NCBI GenBank assembly: GCA_949825065.1
Contig: OX463841.1
Span: 25,320,476 to 25,384,475 of the forward strand
Direction of reading: 5' to 3'
DNA length: 64,000 nucleotides
From: Odontocerum albicorne
Taxonomy: Eukaryota; Arthropoda; Insecta; Trichoptera; Odontoceridae
Part shown: positions 44,790 to 56,350 of the stretch, piece after piece
How the letters are laid out: every line of letters starts with the position of its first letter
How positions within the stretch are numbered: the first letter of the stretch is position 1
Program-made: the position numbers and the translations under genes
Notes under the pieces: generated by a model
Told to the model about the DNA's origin: nothing
Databases searched by the model: none
The model's input: the letters and a program-made list of their open reading frames with translations, nothing else

Positions 44790-45725
44790 ACTTGTATCCC
44801 TTCGTTTGTCGAATGTTAAGAGAGTTTTTACAAGATACGACAGAAATAGCTCCCTATTTTAAAAAGTTAATACAAAAAGTACCATACATGTTTTTCGAAG
44901 TTTTATTTAAAATGTGAAAAAAGTAGGTTTATCATGATGATTTATTTTTTCAAGCCAAACCTGTGGCTCTAAAATTTGCAACCCATAACAATCGGCGTTT
45001 TAAAGAGAGTTTTAATCACGAACGCTACTACTCGTACATGTTATGAAATCGACTAAAACGATAAGGTATGTGCTACTTAAGGGCACGATTCCGCTCCACT
45101 CCGCACCGCTGGTGCTTGAACAGCGGCGGTGAAAATCCAGGAGGCATTTCTCACGCACCTGTAGTTTCTAATGAATTAGATATCATATATGAAATTAATA
45201 TCCTTATTTGACAAACGTGGTATTATTCCACTTCCTATCATTGGGCTTCTACTCGTAGAAGATATTCTCAATTAAAGTAACTAACTTATCATTGCTCATT
45301 GGTTGGGTCAGATAGATACGAAGAGGTGATGAATTAAGATTACTTTCAACAATACTCGTAGTTGTAGCGAAAAATGCACTTAGTAATTGTACGTTTGAAA
45401 AACTAAATATAATGTGTGTTATTATGCGATGCATATACTCGTACTACGAGTATGTTTTAATCTTCACCTTGATGTTTCAATTTATTTTTGTTCCTGCCTA
45501 AGATTTCAATAAAAGCAAATTGTTTCATGTTTCTACTACTTTTCAGGGGTTACAGAATGTTTGGAACAATGACCTTCCTCGCGATTTCTTACAGTTACCA
45601 ATAAAATCTCTATTGATACAAAGCGAAGGCAGTAATGAAAATATGAAATCGTTAACAAAATAGACGTTTTTCGAATATGTGTATTTTGTGGCAATTTATA
45701 GTCTATGGATATATTTTTTTATATT
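44790..45725. other. spacer between the array and GT-D
   Basis: Contains a GC-rich patch at 45085-45165 (CCGCTCCACTCCGCACCGCT), of transposon-end appearance, and a palindrome at 45434-45452 (ATACTCGTA, one base, TACGAGTAT). No gene supported. Confidence 0.4.
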
Positions 45726-47240
45726 CTATGGCTCTAACAGCTTGTTTATATTAAGGACTTCAACTACTCTTTTGACTAATTTATCTTTATATTTCCAAAT
45801 AATAGGATCCTTCACTGCACCCGACTCATTGCAATTCGGAAAGTCATAAGGGCAATCTTTTCGATAGTGATGCAAGTGCGCATATTCTGTGGCTATATTA
45901 TATGTATCTACGGTATCCATGTGATATTTGATCGGCATGTGGTTATGAACACCGATAACTTTTTCTGTGTCAAAAAATGACTTCACATAATCATAAGGTT
46001 CTGTAAATTTTTTGGATCGGTAAACATGTTGCGACATGTGCATACATGTGGGAATATCCAAATGCGGTGACTCTGTATCCATGTGGTCCATGAAATAGAT
46101 ATTTCTAACATTGTACGATGCATAAGAGGTGTTTAATTTTTTAACATTACGAATGACCCTGTTCATTAAACTTGGCCAGTCGTCATCTAGTATTGGTACA
46201 ATTATTTCATCGATATCCAAAAGGACTACAAATTTATACAGATAAATATTTCTATAAAAACAGTCATTGTAAGTTATAATTTCGTTTTGCATTTGTTGAT
46301 CTAAGTTATCTTTCAAAAACATATGCCGAAGGAAGGGTATGTTCGGTTGCCCAAATGGAAGCGTGAGTGGTCTGCAATCAATATACCCACGGCTCTTATA
46401 ATAATCTATAACCTTTCTCATATTCGGATGCACTTGGTACTCGTACATGAACACTTTATCTACTCCCATGAGTTTCATGAATTCAATCCATTCTGTCAGA
46501 CGTGAAGACATGTCTTGTTGGTAATCCAGGCCTTTTACGCAAACAGCGGTGTGTTTTTTGTTTGAAGATATTTCATACACTATATTTAAGAGATTTTTCG
46601 CGTTATCACATTCATTTTCAACAATTGAAACTGCAACAGGTATTTCATTTGTAGCAGAAGTTGGGCATGTTATTATATAAGGACTAAAAGTGCCTTTCGT
46701 CTGCATTCCCCATTCTTCAAACCATAAGTACACAATGTCACTAGTTTTGACAAACAGTGGTTTAGACTCATCCTCAAACCACAGTTGACAAAATAAAGAC
46801 GAATTTATATTTGTGTCATCGATCATTGATAATATTCGCACATATCCTCCTTCTTGGAGTCCATCAGCTCTTGTGTCGTAAAACGCACTGAAGAATTGGA
46901 ATGTAGCTTCTTTGGTGCGAAGAATTTGCCAGTAAAGATTATTAAACTCTATATCATAAATATGAGGAAACTGTGCGCAATTTTCATTTTCTTCTCTCTC
47001 GGATAATAATCGCATACTACGCCACCAGTGAAAAAGTGGCAAATTAGGATGATTGTCAAATGAATCGTTCCACAAAAATTCTTCGGACTCAGGTGTTGCA
47101 GTTTGTATATTTCCCCAGCGATTGATTCGAATGATAGAGTTTTTTTTTCTCAACTCGTATATAACAAAAACACAAATCGTTATAATAATAGTTGTACGAG
47201 TATAAAAAAATATGGATGAAAACCCGTCGTTTTTGAATAA
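45726..47240 (-). CDS. GT-D: glycosyltransferase family 92 (DUF23), main coding exon
   Basis: Starts at a phase-0 acceptor (TATTTATTATTTCAG|TTATTC). There is no ATG between the acceptor and the membrane anchor (TTIIITICVFVIYE), so the start codon must lie in an upstream exon; this is the clearest proof in the family that a first coding exon exists. The stem domain is acidic (PESEEFLWNDSFDNHPNLPL). Catalytic blocks: CVKGLDYQQD, TEWIEFMKLMGVDKVFMYEY, NDCFYRN, LDIDEIIVP and AHLHHYRKDC. One deviation is RGYIDC where the paralogues have GDIDC. It ends INKLLEP, two residues longer than the others. Type II Golgi-like topology expected; acceptor unknown. Confidence 0.9.
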   Translation of the reverse strand, partial: LFKNDGFSSIFFYTRTTIIITICVFVIYELRKKNSIIRINRWGNIQTATPESEEFLWNDSFDNHPNLPLFHWWRSMRLLSEREENENCAQFPHIYDIEFNNLYWQILRTKEATFQFFSAFYDTRADGLQEGGYVRILSMIDDTNINSSLFCQLWFEDESKPLFVKTSDIVYLWFEEWGMQTKGTFSPYIITCPTSATNEIPVAVSIVENECDNAKNLLNIVYEISSNKKHTAVCVKGLDYQQDMSSRLTEWIEFMKLMGVDKVFMYEYQVHPNMRKVIDYYKSRGYIDCRPLTLPFGQPNIPFLRHMFLKDNLDQQMQNEIITYNDCFYRNIYLYKFVVLLDIDEIIVPILDDDWPSLMNRVIRNVKKLNTSYASYNVRNIYFMDHMDTESPHLDIPTCMHMSQHVYRSKKFTEPYDYVKSFFDTEKVIGVHNHMPIKYHMDTVDTYNIATEYAHLHHYRKDCPYDFPNCNESGAVKDPIIWKYKDKLVKRVVEVLNINKLLEP

Positions 47241-48083
47241 CTGAAATAATAAATACAACACAGAATGTTAAATTTAAAAATAAGAATTTAATTAAGAAAT
47301 TTTTAGATTTTTTTTACAATAAATCAGCTTTTGAACATGTTTTAGATTCGTATAATTTGATTGGAATTATTTTATATTTTCCGCCTTCATTTAGTAAGTT
47401 GGTATATTTTACGTAAATAAGTGGAGAAAATTGAAACTGTTAAATTGATTTTGTTTATACCTTATTTATTTTGCGGAACTGAATTCTTTTCGATCTATAT
47501 TTTCTGGTAACAATCATCATATGAAATATAACGAACCTGCAATTATAATTTCCACATATTACTATATTTCAAGGAATACTTAATTTATTTATACTAACTA
47601 TCCTGGGCTTTTTCAAATTGACTTTTCCTCTCGTATAGAAATTTCCAGTAATTGTAATATTTTCTTACCCTAAGTATGAAATAAGGTCCACTTAAAGGGT
47701 CTGGTTTCAAAGTATTGAGTCGCTTTTCATTGTATAATTATGACTGATATTAAAATACATTCAAGCTAAATACTCGTACATGGTTGACTTTGTAGAAAGA
47801 CCCATCAATTTTTATTCCAAACACTTCTTCGGACGTATGTTTTAAATGTTTTTTCTTCAAACCTGAAAATAATTATACTATTTATAAATTACAATTACAA
47901 TATAAAAGTTATCGGACCAAAGCAATTTCTACTTTTTTAGTACTTAAAAGATGAGCAATAACTGAGCGTGAGTGTACAAGTAATACAATTATATACGAGA
48001 GCTCCATAGATTCTGAGACAAAGATACACACTAGGCAGCAGAATTAAGGCGAAAGGGGTTTCATGAATTTATAAACGTTATTT
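47241..48083. other. GT-D upstream region
   Basis: Should contain or precede the missing first exon of GT-D; none recognised. AT-rich. Confidence 0.4.
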
Positions 48084-48200
48084 GACGTCTAGTTGGTAAA
48101 ACGCTGGTGAACTACCGGGGGGGGGGGGGGGGGGGGGGGAGGGGGTATCACGATGCTACCCAAAAGAGTTCTTGTCTGGTAAAATATTTCGTTTGGTTAC
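48084..48200 (+). repeat. SINE fragment with a 22-base G run
   Basis: GACGTCTAGTTGGTAAAACGC matches the SINE A-box region. The B-box region is replaced by a G run (48118-48139, then A and GGGGG), after which AGAGTTCTTGTCTGGT resumes the SINE body. Confidence 0.6.
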
Positions 48201-49544
48201 TAGACGTGTGCGAGTATCGTTGTTTCTTCGCATGCGACTGTATTGCCATTAAACTGTGACTGTGAGTTCCGTTGCCTACTCAAGTGGTTCTAAAATATGC
48301 GATCAATGGAGCTAAAATACAATGTTGTCTCCCGATCACGCTATTTAATATGTACGCAGAGCCGAATCGGGTACATTGTGGGCTACCATATGAATAAAAA
48401 ATGAACTCAAACAAACAAAGAAAAAATACTTGAACAATGAAAAGCGTACCCAGAAATATACGAGTAGAACGAAGAGACCCCAAAGAAAATGGTCACTTAT
48501 TCATCGAATAGGGAAATCGAAAATGCAAAAACATGGTTATATTGAAATGAATTTAATTTACTTACTCGTCTAGTTACACTTAATTTACTTACAATGAAGT
48601 CCTAGTCTATTTTCCTAATAAAATTACTCCTCTGTGTATATTGGAAACCAAATAACACTTCAATTATTTAACTGTATTTCAATACAAATACTCACTAAAA
48701 TACGTGCATTAACAAGAAACAAGAGTTTCTTCAAGTTATTACTTAATACTCGTATCAGTACGATGCTTGGTCGAGAACGTTTCACGTACTTACTGATAAA
48801 AAACTAAACCGTGAAATATATTTACTTCGTATTAAAGTTATTCGTAAAAAGACATTCGTGACTAAATAAATGAACTAATTAGTTTTAACGATACAATATT
48901 CCACCACAGCGTTGAGGGACAAAAATTTTTAACATTATTTTTTGTAACTAGGTACCTTTTTTCTATTTTGAATACAATTTAAAGTTAAAAGTAAATTTAT
49001 TTTTTGTGGGCATACATTTTGATGTCCTCCACTATTGTTAATTAAATAAAATATATTAAAATGTTAAATTTAAAATCTCAAATTTACAGTACATAATTTA
49101 AAATCTTTTACATAATTTAAAACCAACGCTCTCCATTTGTTTCAAAAAGTTCTTTTTTTTTTTACTTTTTTAGCAGTCTCGTTAATTTGATGTAGTTAAA
49201 TAATTTTCATAACTTGTAAGATTTTGATTTCTGCTTATTCTTTGAACGTTGTATTTAAAAGTGACCAGGTTATAAATAAACTACGAATTGATAAAGCATT
49301 ATTTCGTGATATATGTTATCCGTAGTATGCTCTAAGAATTTATCTAAGGCAGTTACTGAACAAAAAGTGCTAGGAATCTTGGTTTGCCTGGGTATAAAAC
49401 AAGCAAGCTAATTTGGAGAGCACAATATACCGCACACAATCATAAGAATAAAAATAAAAAACATACAGAAACACAAAAACAACAAAATTTATAACAACAA
49501 GAAGAAACCCACACTCACGAGCCCACACAAATCTTTTCCACACG
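48201..49544. other. AT-rich spacer
   Basis: Nothing supported. Confidence 0.4.
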
Positions 49545-49910
49545 TCATTCATCCTGAAAGCCCAAGTACTCAAAACCCTGTCGCAATAACAACCACGCTC
49601 CAATCGACTGTCTAAATGGTTTTCCTACCTTTACCTTTATTGAATTCGGCACGCCATTGTATGTCATGGGAGCCAAATAAGCATATTGCCTTTGGGCAAA
49701 AGAGGTTTTAACTCTAGGGATGGCGAACATTTCATTAGTTGCCATGCGTGTCATGTGTCTCTGCTGAGTCTGCATCTTCCCTTCCTCTCGATGGTAGTGC
49801 CAGAAAATGGATTTGAGATGCAAATTGGCTATGTTCAGGACCCGATACTCTCTGAAAAGCTCCGCCGTGGGATACCGGGCAGAAAGCTTATTAATTATTT
49901 TCACAATCAA
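49545..49910 (-). pseudogene. LINE reverse transcriptase, C-terminal fragment
   Basis: The minus frame contains VLNIANLHLKSIFWHYHREE, IPRVKTSFAQRQYAYLAPMT, YNGVPNSIKVKVG and FRQSIGAWLL. This order matches the C-terminal end of jockey/R1-like RTs (l.v..ly..s...y........r...R......l..P...t...q.s..y.ap..yN.lP..ik......fk..l..wL). The upstream polymerase part is missing. Confidence 0.6.
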
Positions 49911-50106
49911 TTTTTGGGAAATCTATTGTTTAGATAATATGTTATATATGTGCATTGGTTAGATATAGTATATGCATAGTTTGGATATGTTAGATATCGG
50001 CATTATTTAGAAATGTTAGCACAAAATGTTGATTCCACGGATGTATGTAACATATTGTGCATCAGCTGCGTTAGAGCCGGCAATGAATCTAGTGTGGCAG
50101 CTGGTA

Positions 50107-50796
50107 TGTCGTATTATCCCGAATATAACGCGGCCTCGAATATAACACGACCTTTATATTTGGAGCAGGAATGAAAGGAAAAATTCAAATATAAAACAAA
50201 AATTAATTAGGTAAATTGTATTATAAAAAATATGATTTTTTTATTCAGACATGTTTGAATTATCATCAGTGTCGCTTGAATGATTACTAATCGATGCATC
50301 ATTCATGGCATCTTCATCTTCCCATAAATGTCATCCTCACTCCCATCCAGATTGTTGGAAATGCGATATTTCTTAAAACTTTTATCAATAGACGTGTCAC
50401 TAATCTTCTGCCAGGCGGTCATGATCCATTCCCCTAAAACTGGAATTGATGGTTTCTTTATTTTCAGATACATTTAAAACTTGCAACTGTGAAGTCATTC
50501 CTCCTGGAAATATCACCATATCAGTATTCAAAGATTCAATTTTTGTCTTCACTTTAGGTGTCAGGTGACCTCGAAATGCATCAAGTACAAGCATGGCTCG
50601 AGGTTTTCTTAATGCCACAGGACGCTGTCCTCATACAACATTTAACCAGTCCAATACCAGTTCCTCCGTCATCTATCCCTTTTCTTGAACACGAACAATT
50701 AATCCAGGCGGCATCTTTCCTTTTGGCATAGTTTTTATTTTGGCATAGCGCTCATTGGACACGGCTAATACGGTATATATTCGGGCTAATACGGTA
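50107..50796. mobile_element. pogo element (POGK-like), internally deleted
   Basis: Ends TGTCGTATTATCCCGAATAT and, on the complement, TACCGTATTAGCCCGAATAT, each beside TA. The minus strand carries transposase remnants (see 50400-50740). Confidence 0.75.
50400..50740 (-). pseudogene. DDE_1 (pogo/POGK-like) transposase fragment
   Basis: Reads KMPPGLIVRVQEKG, a stop, MTEELVLDWLNVV, a stop, then PRAMLVLDAFRGHLTPKVKT and DMVIFPGGMTSQLQVLNVSE. The 'LvLDsFRGHLt' block keeps the second catalytic Asp; the third (family QLQpLDV) is Asn here (QLQVLNV). A decayed acidic tail follows toward 50300. Related to the transposon source of vertebrate POGK, though this copy is arthropod. Confidence 0.8.
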
Positions 50797-51769
50797 TATA
50801 GTTTATCTTGTTTAGAGTAGAGCTATGAAATATTTAAGTAAAACAAATAAAAAATAAGCACTGAACTATGGTGAAAAACAGAAATAAAATATCAAAGCAT
50901 TAGGTAAACTTCCAACTTCTCTGAGGAAAAATCTATTTCAGTAAATACTATAATTTAAAGCAAGAAAAAGGATCATAGTGAATACACCTAATTATTTATT
51001 GTTAGTGTAGAAAAGTAGCGGCTGATGACATTTTTTTGGTACTTTGGTTTTGGTAAATATATTTGTTGTGAAAACTACAAAATACTTCATTACCTTAGAA
51101 TTGAGCTGCTAGTAAGATTCTTTATTCGAAAACACATTGCAATAAAATATCAAGAGCTACGGAAAGATTATCAAGAAATTGTAGCTTTAACTATTAAATT
51201 ACGTAAAATTAAAAACGTACATTAAAAAAGTTATACGTTTAATTTAGTGAAATTTGAAAAATTTCCTTTGAATAAGTCATTAAAGTACAATATATAAATA
51301 AATATAAAATCCATTCATCCACGCAGGCCAAAAAGTATTTAAATTTTAGTGCTACTATATCAATATTTTTAATTTTCTTACGCAGAGAGAATAAGTCTTA
51401 ACTAACTCCCTGACTGACAATAGCAATTCTTAAATTTTTATGACTTGTTATAAATATTTTATGCATTTGACCTAAAGTTGTGTCATATTTTTCTACCTTT
51501 ATCAACATAACATGAAGTATCGGCTATTTGTAATTATAAATAGTATATCTGACTGAAAGGTGTATTGCTACAAAAGGATGGTGCACGTCATAACTCACAC
51601 TCGCGTCGAGTGAACTGTGGTGTGGAGTCTCTCATCCTCTGATCGAAAAGAACGCCCATATTCTGAAAGAACTTGAAATATTTCGCGAAATTGTGTAAGC
51701 GATTTGGGATTGTTAAGTATGCAAAAGAATATCAACAGAACGTGAATGTTTCTTTGCTGTCTGATTTCA
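50797..51769. other. AT-rich spacer
   Basis: Nothing supported. A 66-codon frame at 51025-51225 has no recognisable motif. Confidence 0.4.
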
Positions 51770-51925
51770 AGCCATTGAATTCTGTTCTGATACTTCTAAC
51801 ATGTGGCCATACTTGGTTAGGTTTAATATAAGTAGGATGCAAATGTTTTGGAATATCTCCAATTTATCCAACACCTCCTCGTTGTCATCCCAACAACATA
51901 TGTCCCCGTAATCAAGTAATGGAAA
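51770..51925 (-). pseudogene. LINE reverse transcriptase fragment (jockey-like thumb region)
   Basis: Minus strand reads PLLDYGDICCWDDNEEVLDK, then LEIFQNICILLILNLTKYGH, matching the RT segment 'P.ldYgDvcY.......l.rLqriqN.ciR.i..l.ky.h'. The homologous segment of another copy lies near 60200-60310. Confidence 0.65.
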
Positions 51926-52108
51926 CATAGGACAGTGGGACAGTAGTATACGACTTACAACAGGTAGAAAAATACTATCCTATTAAGAGAGTGTAGAGAA
52001 GCAAAAATCTTGCGGCTTAACTAGGAGACATGATTTCACCAATTCAAATTTTCAACAGTAAGTATTCCCAAACGAATCGGCACAGGTATGGATGGCGCTA
52101 GATTTAAT

Positions 52109-52260
52109 ATCTCCGTGGCCTAGTTGGTAAGATGCCAGCCTCCCAACCCGAGTGTTGCAGATTTGACTCCCTTCTGGTTTTCACTAAAGGCTGCTTGAGC
52201 AATTTTCTTATTGATTAGAAGAGATTGCCACAAGTCAATAAGCCCGCCAGGTTGTACTAT
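52109..52260 (+). repeat. tRNA-derived SINE copy
   Basis: CTCCGTGGCCTAGTTGGTAA (A box) and GCAGATTTGACTCCC (degraded B box), then TAGAAGAGATTGCCACAAGT-CAATAAGCCCGCCAGG, colinear with 32876. Confidence 0.75.
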
Positions 52261-52434
52261 ATACAATACCGTCAGGTTGTACTGTATATAGTAATTTTGT
52301 ATGTCATGTAATTGTTGTAAGGTATATACGAGTATATATTTTTAGTAACATCTATAAAAAAATTCACACCTACTCGAAATTTTAATTTATAAATTGTAAA
52401 TATTAAATATTTTAAAAGGCTAAATTAACCTATA

Positions 52435-54350
52435 CAGTCAGTTCTCGACTTACGACCATTTGGACTTACGACGGAGACTAAAATTATAAAATAATGTGTG
52501 CGCCTTAGTGTAATTGGTGCGTGCACCTTAACTAATATGACGCAATCGATTGCATCATCTTTATGTAAACAGCGTCAGTTCGTCACCTTCCGTGCGTCCG
52601 AAAGGTTTGACAAATTGGCGGTTGATTACTCTCTCCTTATATTTCGAGTTGTTGAATTGTTTGATTTTCAATCCCAAAATGTCAAATAAAAATAAAAGAA
52701 AAACGATTGATTTAGAGAAAAAAATTAAAATAATAAACCAGTATGAGTGCGGCAAAACAGTGTCGGACTTATCACGGGAACTTAAATTGTCCCATTCAAC
52801 CGTGTCAACTATAATAAAGGAAAAAAAACGAATTCTCGAAGCAGTAAAAAAATCGGTATCAGTAAAATCGACGATTATTACTAAACAACGAAATGGACTC
52901 ATATATGAAATGGAAAAATGTTTGAAGATTTGGATGGAGGATTTATTACAAAAGAATGTTCCACTTAATTTCATAACCATCCAAACTAAAGCACGTAGTC
53001 TTTTCAACGTCGATGAGACAGCCTTTTTTTGGAAGAGAATGCCAGAACGAACATATATACGAGTACATCAAGAAGCCAAATGCATGCCCAGATTTAAAGC
53101 ATTCAAAGACCGTTTGACCCTTCTGTTGGGTGGAAATGTTGCCGGATTTAAATTGAAGCCACTTTCGATATATTATTCAAAAAACCCAAGAGCCTTCAAG
53201 GGAATCGATGTCTACTTTGCCACTACATTATCGTTGGAACAACAAAGCACGGATGACACAATATCTTTTCCAAGACTGGTTTGACAAATGTTTTATTCCT
53301 GGAAAAAAATATTGCGAAGAAAAATAAATAGATTTTAAAATATTGCTGATTATTGACAACGCTCCGGGTCATCCTCCAAACTTAGTTGAATCCCATCCAA
53401 ACATAAAAGTTATTTATTTACCTCCCAACACTACAAGCATTTTACAGCCGATTATTGCTAACTTTAAATTGCATTATTTAAGAATTACTTTTGCCCAAGC
53501 AATCGAAGGAATAGAAAAGACCAGACTTTGAGAGAATTTTGGAAAAACTATAACATCTTTCAAGCAATTAAAAATATCTCAGAAGGATAGTCAAATGTAA
53601 CGACATCATGTATGAATGGCATATGGAACAAACTATTAAAACGTAATAATAATATGAATTTTAATAGAGAAAATGAAGTAGGAGAAGTAACTAATATCAT
53701 CGTACAATTTGCTCAAAAACTTAATCTGGAAGTTGACAGTGAAGATATAATTCAACTTTTAGAAAATGATGATGAAGAGCTCACAAATCAAGATTTGATT
53801 GAGATTGAGGAGGAACGTGCTATATAAAAAGAATTAAAAGAACTAGATGAATACAATGAACTACCTAAAAACTTTGTGTCTAAAGACATGGCTGCAGCTT
53901 ATAGCCAAATCAACAATGGAATCCAACAATTTGAAAATATGGACCCAGACACCGATAGATCTTCGAAGGTACGCCGCCTGATTCAGCAAGCACTCACCTG
54001 TTATAATGAAATTTATAAAGAAAAGAAAAAGCAAACTTGTATACAAACAAATCTGGATATGTTTGTGAGAAAAATAAACCCCACTACTACAATCACTGAG
54101 TCACCTATGGATATTAGTATGTACAGATGATGAAAATACCACAGAATAATTTTGTAAATATATATTATTCATTATTATATATTACATATAGTATAGTACT
54201 CGTACATATTCTGAAATAAATACTACTAACGTACTACCCACTTTTTATGTCTATTATTTTAATTTTTTTGTATGAAATTCGACTTACGACCATTTCGACT
54301 TACGTCCTAGGTGGCGATACAGACCCCTGCCGTAAGTCGAAAACTGACTG
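52435..54350. mobile_element. Tigger (pogo superfamily) element
   Basis: Ends CAGTCAGTTCTCGACTTACG and, on the complement, CAGTCAGTTTTCGACTTACG, each bordered by TA. A second internal motif (ACGACCATTT-GACTTACG) occurs near both ends. About 1.9 kb with a single plus-strand transposase gene, internally deleted. Confidence 0.9.
52679..54130 (+). pseudogene. Tigger transposase (TIGD1-like), broken
   Basis: Starts MSNKNKRKTIDLEKKIKIIN. A psq-type HTH (KTVSDLSRELKLSHSTVSTI) and the start of the CENP-B-type HTH (EMEKCLKIWMEDLLQKNVPL) follow. A deletion then joins KARSLF to NVDETAFFWKRMPERT (first catalytic Asp). GGNVAGFKLKPLSIYYSKNP follows. After frameshifts come LLIDNAPGHPPNL (second Asp) and LPPNTTSILQPIIANFKLHY, in which the family's 'MDQ' with the third Asp is deleted. 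The C-terminal acidic part and end (MDISMYR) are present. Catalytically dead. Confidence 0.88.
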
Positions 54351-54499
54351 TATTGCACAAATGTTAATATTTTGTCTTTTCAACGTCAGATGTCAATGCT
54401 GTATGTTCTTATTAGAAGTAACTGTGACGAAATATAGATGGCGTTATGTAATTTTCATGGAAACCATGCACAAAAATTGTGATTCTTAATATTCTGTAC

Positions 54500-55559
54500 C
54501 AGTGGTCCCCAACCTTTTTGTCGCCGCGGACCGGTCAACGTTTCATAATTTTACCGCGGCCCACTGGGGGGGGGGGGGGGGAAGGGGGACACATTGAATG
54601 TAGTTTTTTTTTTAAATTTAATAACAATATATTTGTACAATATATAATAATAAAATTTACAACTGTGGTACATAAGTTATAGTGACAAATAATATTAGAG
54701 AAAACACAAGGTTTGTGGGAAAAATGAAGAAAAAATATATAATAACAATGAAGGATTATTAAGTTTCAGTTAATTTTTAAATTTTCTTTTAGATTCATGG
54801 GTATTTTCAATATTTTTAAGGTTCAACGGAAGGTTGAAAGCATTTTTTCCAAGATAGAGAAAAGAATTTTGAGAATGCTTAGAGTTTAATATCGGGATTT
54901 TAATGTTATTCTGATATCTTGCAGATATATTAACTTGAAAGTTATTTATCTATTTTCTTTAAAAGTTTTGATGTTGAAGTTTTATGTGTTTTGATTTAAT
55001 ATTTTTAATTGAATCGTGTGTAAAGATGCCTTCAAAATAAAATACAGTTACCTTCAAAATAAAACAGATTTAATATTTTAACTTAATGCTAAATCAATGA
55101 GAACCCTGAGCTTGCTTCATTGAAACGAGATGGTTCCATCTGGGGGTAATAGGAGATTGTGACACCCGAAGTGTCTTGCTTATGTCCAGTTTATTTCTTT
55201 GTTTTGTTTTGGTTGCTGTCACTGCAGAAAACCCCGCTTCACATAGATAGGATGTCGGAAATGGCAATAGGGATTTTAGTGCTGTGGTGGCAATCTCAGG
55301 GTATTCCGCCATGACTCTAATCCAGAACACCGGCAGAGTTGTTGTCTCGAACAGGTATTGTCGGAAGGTCAGTGGTAACTTAGCGTGAAGGGGTTTTCAA
55401 CGGAATAATTATTTTAAGCTATAATTAAGTTTTAAGTTTTATTGGATATGTTCGATTTTACAAAAGTAATTTTGATTTTTAAGCAGGCCCTTGCGCGGCC
55501 CAGTACCATTTGGTCCACGGCCCGGTACCGGGCCGCGGCCCGGGGGTTGGGGACCACTG
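54500..55559. mobile_element. hAT element with perfect 8-bp target duplication
   Basis: CAGTGGTCCCCAACCTTTTT on the left and CAGTGGTCCCCAACCCCCGG on the complement of the right, flanked by TTCTGTAC on both sides (54492-54499, 55560-55567). GC-rich subterminal blocks (CGCGGACCGGTC; GGCCCGGTACCGGGCC). A run of 16-17 G lies near 54566. The perfect target duplication suggests that it is one of the younger insertions. Confidence 0.92.
55094..55330 (-). pseudogene. hAT transposase C-terminal fragment
   Basis: Reads MFWIRVMAEYPEIATTALKS, LLPFPTSYLCEAGFSAVTAT, KTKQRNKLDI and SMKQAQGSH: the hAT dimerisation domain of ZBED/GTF2IRD2-like type (FW......yP.ls..Al..LlpF.TtYlCE.gFSa.t..KtK.RnrL). The remaining transposase is deleted. 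Confidence 0.9.
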
Positions 55560-55764
55560 TTCTGTACTAACATGAAATTTGGTATAGGTTAAAAAATAAA
55601 ATTATATTATGGTTCGAGTGTTTGATTAGAAAAATAAATATTTATTTATTAATTTTAAAAATAAACATAAAATAATTTTAAAAATAAACATAAAATAATT
55701 TTATATCTGCCATTTTACATCCGAAATTTTATGCCTATAAAATATCTACTCATGCATACCATCA

Positions 55765-56350
55765 CGATATTTCCCAGTCAGAGTAGCCAGAGTGGACAGA
55801 GCGTCAGACTTTTAAATCTGGACACACATCCTTAGCCTCCTCCACATCCATACACCTTATCATACAACTTCTACGATTTCTCAGACTTTCTACGTTTCCT
55901 TCTTTCAAAATACCATTCACATGATCCAATCATACTTTGCTTGGCCTTCCTCTCACTCGCCTGCCAGTCATACTTGCAGAATATATTTGTTTTCCAGATT
56001 CAAACCATCTCAGAGCGCTTTTTTCATCTTATTCGTCACATTAATCTTAAGTTTACATTCATCCCCAATTACAAAATTTCGTATTCTGTCATACATGGTT
56101 ACACCGCGTATTATTCTCAATGCACTCACTTCTACAGCACTTCTATTAATCATTTTTCACATCTAAGTTTCACTCCCATACATCAAAATTGGCAACAAAA
56201 TACTATTAAGGACTATCATCTCATACAAATTTTGATACTGTCCGGTTCGAGTGTTTCAGTGCTCCATTGACTGTGCTATCGCTACACGCCGTTCGATATC
56301 CCTATTTAAATTCCATCATCTGAAAAAATACTACCCAAACAGAATTATTC
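55765..56350 (-). pseudogene. LINE family 'alpha', 3' fragment (second copy)
   Basis: Colinear with 36400-36990: the 3' UTR block GACAGAGCGTCAGACTT and GGACACACATCCTTAGCCTC, then the complement of the RT C-terminal region and the ATTGGCAACAAAATACTATT block. Truncated at its 5' side. Confidence 0.8.

Noticed and set aside
44131..44917. Six overlapping frames of about 77-217 codons in all registers across the pentanucleotide array
   Set aside because: They are purely the translation of (ATACA)n, which contains no stop codon in these registers; no gene-like sequence is present.
45249..45434. Frame with a short SAFF similarity to the GT92 stem domain
   Set aside because: Only four or five residues match and no catalytic block follows; not enough to call a sixth GT92 pseudogene.
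45545..45620. Short stretch resembling the Tc1 transposase C terminus (VWNNDLPRDFLQ)
   Set aside because: A dozen residues only, without a catalytic block or terminal repeats nearby.
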